Part shown: piece by piece, positions 31,660 to 37,995 of the stretch
Layout: each line of letters opens with the position of its first letter
Position numbering within the stretch: the stretch's first letter is position 1
Origin: Streptomyces albicerus
GTDB lineage: Bacteria; Actinomycetota; Actinomycetes; Streptomycetales; Streptomycetaceae
NCBI RefSeq assembly: GCF_008905045.1
Contig: NZ_VWMY01000088.1
Span: 1-37,995 of the forward strand
Direction of reading: 5' to 3'
Length of the DNA stretch: 37,995 nt
The notes under the pieces: generated by a model
The model's database searches: none
Seen by the model: only the letters and a program-made list of their open reading frames with translations
What the model was told of the DNA's origin: nothing
Program-made: the position numbers and the translations under genes

Positions 31660-34224
31660 ATGGCACGCGGCAAGCTTCGGATCTACCTCGGTGCGGCGCC
31701 AGGCGTCGGCAAGACCTACGCGATGCTGTCGGAGGCGCACCGCCGTGCGGAGCGGGGCACCGATTGCGTGGTGGCCTTCGTGGAGCACCACGACCGGCCG
31801 CGCACCGAGGTGATGCTGCACGGCCTGGAGCCGATCCCGCGCAAGGAGCTGGAATACCGTGACGCGGTGTTCACCGAGATGGATGTGAACGCCGTACTGA
31901 AGCGCCGGCCGGCCGTCGCCCTGGTGGACGAGCTGGCCCACACCAACGTGCCCGGCTCACGGAACCCCAAGCGGTGGCAGGACGTCGAGGAATTGCTGGA
32001 CGCCGGGATCGACGTCATCACGACCGTCAACATCCAGCACCTGGAGTCGCTCGGCGATGTCGTCGAGTCGATAACGGGCGTACGGCAGCGGGAGACCGTA
32101 CCGGACGAAATCGTCCGTCGCGCCGACCAGATAGAGCTGGTCGACATGTCACCACAGGCCCTGCGTCGCCGGATGGCGCACGGCAACATCTACAAGTCCG
32201 ACAAGGTCGACGCAGCGCTCTCGAACTACTTCCGTCCGGGCAATCTGACCGCCTTGCGGGAGCTGGCGTTGCTGTGGACCGCGGACCGGGTCGACGAGTA
32301 CCTGCAGCAGTACCGCGGGGAGCACGACATCCGCTCCACCTGGCAGGCCCGCGAGCGGATCGTCGTCGGGCTCACCGGCGGCCCTGAAGGACGGACCCTG
32401 ATCCGACGAGCGGCCCGGCTGGCGGAGAAGGGCGCGGGCGGCGAGGTGCTGGCGGTCTACATATCCCGCAGCGACGGGCTGACCTCCGCCTCGCCCAAGG
32501 AACTCGCCGTACAGCGCACCCTCGTCGAGGACCTGGGCGGCACCTTTCACCAGGTCGTCGGCGACGACGTACCGCAGGCGCTGCTGGACTTCGCCCGGAG
32601 TGTCAACGCCACCCAGATCGTGCTCGGCGTCAGTCGTCGGCGCGCTTGGCAGTACGCCTTCGGGCCCGGGGTGAGTGCCACGGTGGCGCGCGAGTCCGGG
32701 CCGGACCTCGACGTCCACATCGTCACCCACGAGGAGGCCGCCAAGGGCCGCGGACTGCCGGTGGCGCGCGGCGCCCGGCTCAGCCGCTCCCGCATCATCG
32801 CCGGATGGCTGGTCGGCGTGGTCGGCCCGGTGCTGCTCACCCTGCTGCTCATCTCGGTGTGGAACACCCGGCCCGCCGACGACGGGCCCGGCTTCGCCAA
32901 CGAGGTGCTGCTGTTCCTGACCCTGACCGTGGGCGCCGCACTGCTCGGCGGGCTGTTGCCCGCGCTGGCCGCGGCCACGGCCGGCTCGCTGCTGCTGAAC
33001 TACTTCTTCACCCCGCCCACCCACACCTGGATCATCGATGATCCGGCGAACGTCCTCGCCATCATCGTCTTCTTCGCGGTCGGTGTCTCGGTCGCCTCGG
33101 TCGTGGACCTGGCCGCCCGCCGGACCCACCAGGCCTCCCGACTGCGCGCCGAGTCCGAGACCCTGTCGTTCCTGGCGGGCAGCGTGCTGCGGGGCGAGGA
33201 CGGTCTGGAGGCGCTGCTGGAGCGAGTGCGGGAGACCTTCGGCATGGAGTCGGTGGCACTGCTGGAGCGGGGCAGCGAGGTCGAGCCGTGGGCCTGCGCG
33301 GGCCGGGCCGGGACGGCCCGTACGATCGAGCGCCCGGTGGACGCCGACGTCGACATGCCGGTCGGCGACCACCTCGTATTGGCCCTGTCCGGGCGGGTGC
33401 TGCCCGCCGAGGACCGCCGGGTGCTGGCCGCCTTCGCCGCTCAGGCCGCCGTCGTCCTGGACCGCCAGCGGCTGAAGCAGGAAGCCGGACAGGCCCGCGA
33501 GCTGGCCGAGGGCAACCGCATCCGCACCGCGCTGCTCGCCGCCGTCAGCCATGATCTGCGGACCCCGCTGGCCACCATCAAGGCCGCGGTCACCTCTCTG
33601 CGCTCCGACGACATCGAATGGTCCGAAGAGGACCAGGCGGAACTGCTGGCGAGCATCGATGAAGGCACCGACCGGCTCGACCACCTGGTGGGCAACCTGC
33701 TGGACATGTCCCGGCTGCAGACCGGCACCGTCACCCCGCTGATCCGCGACGTGGACCTGGACGAAGTGGTGCCGATGGCCCTCGGCGGCGTTCCCGAAGG
33801 CTCCGTCGCCCTGGAGATTCCCGAAACCCTGCCGATGGTCGCGGCCGACCCCGGTCTGCTGGAGCGGGCCGTCGCCAACGTCGTGGAGAACGCCGTGAAG
33901 TACGGCCCGGAGAACGAGGTAGTGCTGGTCTCCGCCAGCACGCTCGGCGACCGGGTCGAGCTGCGGGTCGTCGACCGCGGCCCCGGTGTGCCCGACGAGG
34001 CCAAGGAGAGGATCTTCGAGCCGTTCCAGCGATACGGCGATGTCCCTCGCGGCGCCGGAGTCGGCCTGGGACTCGCGGTCGCCCGCGGCTTCGCCGAGGC
34101 CATGGGCGGCACTCTCGTCGCCGATGACACTCCCGGCGGCGGCATGACCATGGTCCTCACCCTCAAGAGCACGCCAGGCCGTCCACCCGTACCCCCCGAC
34201 CTGCCCGCCCACTTCACCTCGTAA
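31660..34224 (+). CDS. kdpD: KdpD sensor kinase, second complete copy (orphan)
   Basis: ATG 31660 gives 854 residues, closely similar over the full length to the KdpD at 25229. Walker A GAAPGVGKT (11-19), the normal DELAHTN, the stress-protein domain, membrane block (LVGVVGPVLLTLLLIS, LLFLTLTVGAALLGGLLPAL), His631 in SHDLRTPLATIK, N-box NVVENAVKYG, EPFQRYG and GVGLGLAVARGF are all present. Differences cluster in the loop between the first two helices, four residues longer here, and at the C terminus. Its own kdpE is a remnant, so it must act on the KdpE at 24499 or on another regulator, if it is expressed. Its ribosome site is weak (GGAA). It is convergent with the gene at 34241, 16 bases away. 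Confidence 0.94.
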   Translation: MARGKLRIYLGAAPGVGKTYAMLSEAHRRAERGTDCVVAFVEHHDRPRTEVMLHGLEPIPRKELEYRDAVFTEMDVNAVLKRRPAVALVDELAHTNVPGSRNPKRWQDVEELLDAGIDVITTVNIQHLESLGDVVESITGVRQRETVPDEIVRRADQIELVDMSPQALRRRMAHGNIYKSDKVDAALSNYFRPGNLTALRELALLWTADRVDEYLQQYRGEHDIRSTWQARERIVVGLTGGPEGRTLIRRAARLAEKGAGGEVLAVYISRSDGLTSASPKELAVQRTLVEDLGGTFHQVVGDDVPQALLDFARSVNATQIVLGVSRRRAWQYAFGPGVSATVARESGPDLDVHIVTHEEAAKGRGLPVARGARLSRSRIIAGWLVGVVGPVLLTLLLISVWNTRPADDGPGFANEVLLFLTLTVGAALLGGLLPALAAATAGSLLLNYFFTPPTHTWIIDDPANVLAIIVFFAVGVSVASVVDLAARRTHQASRLRAESETLSFLAGSVLRGEDGLEALLERVRETFGMESVALLERGSEVEPWACAGRAGTARTIERPVDADVDMPVGDHLVLALSGRVLPAEDRRVLAAFAAQAAVVLDRQRLKQEAGQARELAEGNRIRTALLAAVSHDLRTPLATIKAAVTSLRSDDIEWSEEDQAELLASIDEGTDRLDHLVGNLLDMSRLQTGTVTPLIRDVDLDEVVPMALGGVPEGSVALEIPETLPMVAADPGLLERAVANVVENAVKYGPENEVVLVSASTLGDRVELRVVDRGPGVPDEAKERIFEPFQRYGDVPRGAGVGLGLAVARGFAEAMGGTLVADDTPGGGMTMVLTLKSTPGRPPVPPDLPAHFTS

Positions 34225-34240
34225 CGGCCTCGGCGGCCGC

Positions 34241-34660
34241 TCAGGAGCTCGCGTCGCGCTCCCCACCGGGGGTGATCCGCCGATACGCGCCCCGGGCGTT
34301 GACGAGGCGGGCGATCACCGTACCGAGCAGCGCCGCGACCATCAGGAAGGCGAGCCGCCCCGCATCCGGATACCCCTGCCACACGAGCTCGCCATGCGGG
34401 GGCACCGCAAAGCCGTTGAGGAACAGCCAGCACACCGCGGCGGTGCCCGGCGCCGCGGCCAAGCGGGCGCATACTCCCAGCAGCGCCGCCAGGACGCACA
34501 GCACCAGCAGGGCGTGCAGCGGGTCGGCGAGCCCGTTCGCCGCGCTGAGCACTCCCACCGTCAGCAGCGCCCCGATGAAGGCCGCCACCCAGACGAACGG
34601 TGTGGGGACAGGCTCGGGTACCGGCCTGACCCCAGCCCGCAACGCTCGCCACTCCACCAT
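34241..34660 (-). CDS. Four-helix membrane protein, DUF4118-like
   Basis: ATG 34660 lies seven bases after AAGGA. The 139-residue product has four helices at about 22-40 (FVWVAAFIGALLTVGVLS), 48-70 (HALLVLCVLAALLGVCARLA), 72-86 (GTAAVCWLFLNGFAV) and 100-120 (AGRLAFLMVAALLGTVIARLV), with a short polar end. The four-helix order and the WLFLNGFAVPPHGEL loop resemble the membrane module of KdpD and DUF4118 proteins without any kinase. It may be a membrane sensor half; no partner is shown by the sequence. It is transcribed away from trkA's end across 177 bases. Confidence 0.7.
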   Translation of the reverse strand: MVEWRALRAGVRPVPEPVPTPFVWVAAFIGALLTVGVLSAANGLADPLHALLVLCVLAALLGVCARLAAAPGTAAVCWLFLNGFAVPPHGELVWQGYPDAGRLAFLMVAALLGTVIARLVNARGAYRRITPGGERDASS

Positions 34661-34837
34661 GAGCGCATCCTTCCCCGCGCCACCTGCGCTGCTCCTATAA
34701 CAGCGCCTGCAGCACGGTTCCGCGTCTGGCGACCGCCCTTATTAACGAACTCCGTACGGGCAAAGCTTCCTTGGACGCACGACCGGCGGCGAAGGAACTA
34801 GGAGTAAGGAACAGTGATACGGCGCCTCGCGGTGCAC

Positions 34838-35563
34838 TCAGCTGAGTTCGGCGAACGACTCCACATCGTGGATCTTTCCGGTGACGACGATGACGTCCCC
34901 CTTCTCTATGACCGTCTCGGCGGTGGCGTAGGTGAAGCCCTCGCCAGGCCGCTTGATGCCGACGACCGTCACCCCGTACTTGCGGCGTACCTGGCTCTCG
35001 CCGAGCGGCATGCCGGTGGAGACGGCCGGGGCGACAGTCTTCACCAAGGCGTAGTCGTCGTCGAACTCGATGAAATCGAGCATCCGGCCGGTGACCAGGT
35101 GGGCGACGCGCTCACCCATATCGTGCTCGGGCAGGACGACGTGGTGCACGCCCAGGCGTTCGAGGATCTGACCATGCTGGCGGCTGATCGCCTTGGCCCA
35201 GATATTGGGCACCTTCGCCTCCAGCAGGTTGGAGGCGATCAGAATGCTGGCCTCGATGTCGGTGCCGATGCCGACCACGGCGCTGCTGAACTCGTGCACA
35301 CCGAGCTGGCGCAGCGTCTCGGGGTCGGTGCAGTCGGCGACCACCGCATGGGTGAGATCGTCGCTGATCCGCTGGACGAGGTGCGGGTCTGTGTCGACGC
35401 CGAGAACGTCCCAGCCGCGCCGCATCAGCTCATGCGCCAGCGAGCTGCCGAAGCGGCCGAGACCGATCACGGCCACACGCCGGTCACCGTGACCGGAGGC
35501 GACGGCGTGCTCGGCGAGCCGCTTGCGGCGGCGCAAGCGCAGATTGTGCAGGTACCTAGCCAA
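34838..35563 (-). CDS. trkA: TrkA/KtrA-type RCK subunit of a potassium channel
   Basis: The 241-residue product most likely starts at TTG 35563, overlapping the end of trkH by eight bases, behind GAGGAG lying in trkH; an upstream GTG would force a long overlap. A Rossmann RCK-N domain (about 30-150) has the nucleotide loop VAVIGLGRFGSSLAHELMRR and acidic GVDTDP. The RCK-C domain (about 160-241) contains VRRKYGVTVVGIKRPGEGFT. RCK proteins bind NAD(H), ATP/ADP or c-di-AMP and gate the membrane subunit. It is the second gene of the trkH-trkA operon. All glycine-loop residues are present. Confidence 0.93.
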   Translation of the reverse strand: MARYLHNLRLRRRKRLAEHAVASGHGDRRVAVIGLGRFGSSLAHELMRRGWDVLGVDTDPHLVQRISDDLTHAVVADCTDPETLRQLGVHEFSSAVVGIGTDIEASILIASNLLEAKVPNIWAKAISRQHGQILERLGVHHVVLPEHDMGERVAHLVTGRMLDFIEFDDDYALVKTVAPAVSTGMPLGESQVRRKYGVTVVGIKRPGEGFTYATAETVIEKGDVIVVTGKIHDVESFAELS

Positions 35564-36929
35564 TGACGGGTCGCTCCTCGGGTAGCTCGTAGCGGCGCTT
35601 GCGCTCGCGCAGGGCAAGCGCCGAGACCAGGGTGACCGGGCCGAGCCGGCCGACGAACATGAGCACGATGACGATCAGCCGGCCGACGGTCGGCAGGTCA
35701 GCGGTGATGCCAGTGGACAGCCCCACCGTGCCGAAGGCCGAGACCGACTCGAACAGCACCTCCTCGAAGGGCTTGTCGACCACGGCGAGCAGGGCGAGGG
35801 TCGCCGTCATCACAAAGCCCACGCCGGCCAGCGCCACAGTCAGCGCCTGCCGCAGCACGTGCGGCGCGAGCCTGCGGCCCATCACCGCGGAATTGGGCTC
35901 ACCTCGCACCTCGGCGAACATCGCCGCACCGAGCACCGCGAAAGTGCTGACCTTGATGCCGCCCGCAGTGCCCGCACTGCCGCCGCCGATGAACATCAGC
36001 ATGCAGGTCAGCAGCAGGGTCGCATCCGTCATCGCCCCAACGTCGACACTGTTGAACCCCGCGGTACGCGACATCGCCGAGTGAAAGAACCCCGCCAGGA
36101 TCTTCTTGTCCCAGTCGAACGGGCCCAGCGTGTCGCGGTTCGTCCACTCCAGCACACACGTCAGCAGCGTCCCGGCGAACAGCAGCAGCGCCGTGGTGAC
36201 CACCGTCAGCCGGAAGTGCAGCGACCAGCGACGCCGACCCGTGGTGCGGGCCCGATTGCGGTGCCGCAGCAACTCCAGCAGCACCGGAAAACCGATTCCG
36301 CCGAGAATCACGGCCACTGCGATGGGCAGCGTCATCCACGCGTCCTGCGCGTACTTCGTGAGGCTGTCGGCGTGCAGCCCGAACCCGGCGTTGTTGAACG
36401 CCGACACGGCATGGAAGAACCCCAGGTACGTGGCATCCCAGATGGACTCGTTGTAGCCGAAGCGCAGCCGCAGCGCCAGCACCGCACCCACCGCGAGTTC
36501 CACCGTGAGCGTGCATCCGGCGACCCCGATCAGCACCCGCCGTACATCGCCGATGTCCAGACTCTTGGTCTCCGCCTGCGCGGTCAGCTGCATCCGCAAC
36601 CGCAGTTTCCCGGAGATCAGCAGCCCCAGCAGCGAGGCCATCGTCATGATGCCGAAGCCACCGATCTGGAACAGCACGAGGATCACGCCCTCGCCGAAGC
36701 CGCTCCAGTACGTGCCAGTGTCCACCACGACCAGACCCGTCACGCATACCGCCGACGTGGAAGTGAAGAGTGCCGTCACCGCATCGGCGCTCCGGCCGTC
36801 CTCTGCGGCGACGGGCAGCATCAGCAGCACCATCCCCAGCAGAATCACGGCAGCGAAGCCCATGACCACCGTACGAGCGGGGTGCGCCGCCAACAGCGAC
36901 TGCCACACTCGCACCGCGCGTCTCGCCAC
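35556..36929 (-). CDS. trkH: TrkH/KtrB-type potassium channel subunit
   Basis: GTG 36929 has GGGAGG seven bases upstream. The 457-residue membrane protein has the four pore repeats of the K+ transporter superfamily: TSTSAVCVTGL, FFHAVSAFNNAGF, FFHSAMSRTAGFNS and FESVSAFGTVGLS, each with its selectivity glycine. The length and QIGGFGIMT motif fit the KtrB branch, usually Na+-coupled and of moderate affinity. It works with the RCK protein encoded directly downstream and complements the Kdp pump at higher external K+. A promoter candidate (36999-37026) and a triple 11-bp repeat array (36957-36989) lie upstream. Confidence 0.94.
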   Translation of the reverse strand: MARRAVRVWQSLLAAHPARTVVMGFAAVILLGMVLLMLPVAAEDGRSADAVTALFTSTSAVCVTGLVVVDTGTYWSGFGEGVILVLFQIGGFGIMTMASLLGLLISGKLRLRMQLTAQAETKSLDIGDVRRVLIGVAGCTLTVELAVGAVLALRLRFGYNESIWDATYLGFFHAVSAFNNAGFGLHADSLTKYAQDAWMTLPIAVAVILGGIGFPVLLELLRHRNRARTTGRRRWSLHFRLTVVTTALLLFAGTLLTCVLEWTNRDTLGPFDWDKKILAGFFHSAMSRTAGFNSVDVGAMTDATLLLTCMLMFIGGGSAGTAGGIKVSTFAVLGAAMFAEVRGEPNSAVMGRRLAPHVLRQALTVALAGVGFVMTATLALLAVVDKPFEEVLFESVSAFGTVGLSTGITADLPTVGRLIVIVLMFVGRLGPVTLVSALALRERKRRYELPEERPVIG

Positions 36930-36956
36930 TCCCCGGCCTCCCTGCTTGCCAATGTT

Positions 36957-36989
36957 CCGTCAAGGATCCATCAGCATCCGGTCAAGATC
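36957..36989 (+). promoter_or_regulatory. Three contiguous 11-bp direct repeats before trkH
   Basis: CCGTCAAGGAT (36957-36967), CCATCAGCATC (36968-36978) and CGGTCAAGATC (36979-36989) are contiguous, with outer units exactly 22 bases apart. They lie between the candidate -10 box and the trkH start, in the opposite orientation to the gene. At that place a bound regulator would block transcription rather than recruit polymerase. The core matches the kdp-leader repeats. Confidence 0.45.
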
Positions 36990-36998
36990 CAGCGGGCT

Positions 36999-37026
36999 AC
37001 CCTAACCGAGGTCCGCCCCGGTGCAA
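36999..37026 (-). promoter_or_regulatory. Candidate housekeeping promoter of trkH-trkA
   Basis: On the minus strand, TTGCAC (37021-37026) and TAGGGT (36999-37004) are separated by 16 bases, close to the actinobacterial sigma-70-type consensus TTGACN/TANNNT. Transcription would start near 36992, leaving a leader of about 60 bases. The -35 hexamer is the loop of a perfect 8-bp inverted repeat. Confidence 0.45.
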
Positions 37027-37034
37027 CGGGGCGG
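37013..37034. repeat. 8-bp perfect inverted repeat enclosing the trkH -35 box
   Basis: CCGCCCCG (37013-37020) and CGGGGCGG (37027-37034) flank the six bases GTGCAA. It may be an operator over the -35 box, or a T-less terminator for leftward transcription from the right. Confidence 0.45.
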
Positions 37035-37414
37035 GAGAGCGTGAGCTCCGACTCCTCGGGCAGCCTGTCCGGCGCCGGATGTCAGTGTCAGCCGTTAGGA
37101 AGATCCTCATTTACCGTCGCAGAGCGAGGGGCGTTGACGTCAGGGGCTCGGCGAGCGATGGCAACGTGAAGATCGCCGGATGCCCCGCCGCCATCGTCAC
37201 GGAGTTCACCCGGGACACCTCCGGAGCGTGTGAGTGTCACGCCGACACCCAGCGCGATCGGTGGGCGCGCCTGGCAGCAGAACTGATCGGGGTTGCGGTT
37301 CTGGTGTCGACCGGCCCGCGTCACGGCACACTGCGGACCGGTACCCGCAACTTCCTGTGCGATCACGCCCCACGCCGGCCGATGACGTTATGGATCGGCG
37401 ATTGTCATCCCTGG
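37035..37414. other. Intergenic stretch, no supported gene
   Basis: The 380 bases between the trkH promoter and the band-7 gene hold open frames on both strands but none with a ribosome site plus a recognisable protein. A plus-strand frame reading KIAGCPAAIVTEFTRD runs on without a stop only because it passes antisense through the band-7 gene. No hairpin terminator stands out. Confidence 0.4.
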
Positions 37415-37995
37415 TCAGCGTGGGGGGTTGGACGGGAGGGGGTCAGAGGTGACGCGATCGGCCTTGGCCGCGTCGGCGAGGGCGGCGGCAGCGGCTTCCG
37501 CGGCCTGAGCTGTGTCGTCGGCGGCTTGGGCGGCCGTGTCGTCCGAGGGCTTCTCACGGGTGGCCGGCGACTGCGGCAGCACCTCGCTGAAGGCGCGGGA
37601 CACGCCCTGGAGCGCGGAGGTGACCTCGCTGGGGATCACCCAGAAAGTGCTGCCCGAGCCTTGCGCGAGTTGGGGCAGCATCTGCAGGTACTCGTAGGCG
37701 AGCAGCTTGGGGTCGGGGTCGTTGCGATGCACGGCCTGGAACACCTCGTCGATGGCCCGGGACCGGCCCTCGGCCTGGAGGATCGCAGCGGTACGGTTAC
37801 CCTCCGCGCGCAGGACAGCGGCCTGCTTGTCGCCTTCGGCGGTGAGGATCTGCGACTGGCGCTGCCCCTCGGCCCCGAGAATCGCGGCCCGCTTGTCCCG
37901 CTCGGCTCGCATCTGCTTCTGCATCGCGTCCTTGATGGACTGCGGGGGGTCGATGGCCTTGATCTCCACCCGGTTGACCCTCAGCCCCCACTTGC
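37415..37995 (-). CDS. Band-7/SPFH protein (stomatin/prohibitin type), N terminus outside the window
   Basis: The C-terminal 192 or so residues are visible; the frame stays open to the window edge. It enters with KWGLRVNRVEIKAIDPPQSI, the end of the SPFH domain. Next comes the typical charged helix (KDAMQKQMRAERDKRAAILG, AEGQRQSQILTAEGDKQAAV) and the C-terminal block PKLLAYEYLQMLPQLAQGSGSTFWVIPSEV. An Ala/Asp-rich tail follows. Such proteins are membrane-anchored oligomers often paired with NfeD proteins; the partner would lie beyond the window. It is the third SPFH-related locus here, with the flotillin at 10218 and the slipin remnant at 30700. Confidence 0.92.
   Translation of the reverse strand, partial: KWGLRVNRVEIKAIDPPQSIKDAMQKQMRAERDKRAAILGAEGQRQSQILTAEGDKQAAVLRAEGNRTAAILQAEGRSRAIDEVFQAVHRNDPDPKLLAYEYLQMLPQLAQGSGSTFWVIPSEVTSALQGVSRAFSEVLPQSPATREKPSDDTAAQAADDTAQAAEAAAAALADAAKADRVTSDPLPSNPPR

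Noticed and set aside
37088..37366. 92-codon minus-strand frame and overlapping plus-strand Cys-containing frame upstream of trkH
   Set aside because: Neither has a ribosome site or a motif; the plus-strand frame continues only as antisense of the band-7 gene.
1..37995. tRNA/rRNA genes, CRISPR arrays, insertion sequences with transposase, prophage genes
   Set aside because: No CCA-ended cloverleaf, regularly spaced repeat array, transposase or integrase motif was seen anywhere in the window.

Overview
The window is high-GC actinobacterial DNA and most likely comes from a Streptomyces chromosome. The support is the codon bias towards G/C in third position, GTG/TTG starts behind GGAGG-type ribosome sites, short or absent leaderless gaps, and families that are common in Streptomyces (DUF1996 secreted protein, Rv1733c-like membrane protein, PucR regulator, DUF4118 proteins, KdpD of about 850 residues). 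No database search was possible, so family names rest on recognised motifs.

Layout. 1-6.6 kb: the tail of an ion transporter, a GNAT-like fragment, a lipoprotein, small membrane proteins, a PucR-type regulator, a CBS-domain protein, an Rv1733c-like protein and a GntR/MocR remnant. 6.65-8.17 kb: a secreted DUF1996 protein. 8.2-9.6 kb: a decayed stretch holding a kdpD fragment, a regulatory repeat array and a perfect 18-bp inverted repeat. 9.6-17.2 kb: a three-gene cassette of a YqiJ-like membrane protein, a long flotillin/SPFH protein and a 1628-residue AAA+ ATPase. 17.5-19.4 kb: an amino-acid permease broken by several frameshifts. 19.4-28.8 kb: an intact potassium-pump locus (a 27-residue membrane peptide, kdpF, kdpA, kdpB, kdpC, response regulator kdpE, sensor kdpD) followed by a broken DUF4118 gene. 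28.8-30.5 kb: two membrane-protein genes on the minus strand. 30.5-34.7 kb: a slipin remnant, then a second kdp locus that has lost kdpABC and most of kdpE but keeps its leader, the 27-residue peptide, kdpF and a complete second kdpD. 34.8-36.9 kb: trkH and trkA. 37.4 kb to the end: a band-7 (SPFH) protein that runs out of the window.

How the genes fit together. The right half is a potassium-homeostasis island: a high-affinity P-type pump (KdpFABC), its two-component system, a spare KdpD, and a Trk/Ktr channel with its RCK gating subunit. Reading the intergenic DNA by eye, I find direct repeats of about 11 bp with the core (G/C)CGT(T/C)A(A/G)G, in 11- or 22-bp phase. They lie upstream of both kdp leaders, the DUF4118 gene, trkH, the pucR-like gene and the flotillin cassette. 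Repeats of 11 bp are the usual shape of sites for OmpR-family regulators such as KdpE, so these loci may form one potassium or osmotic-stress regulon that includes the membrane-microdomain cassette. That link is inference.

Pseudogenes are frequent (permease, DUF4118 gene, kdpE and kdpD remnants, slipin remnant, GntR remnant, GNAT fragment). The two kdp loci plus a third kdpD fragment show repeated duplication and loss around one function.
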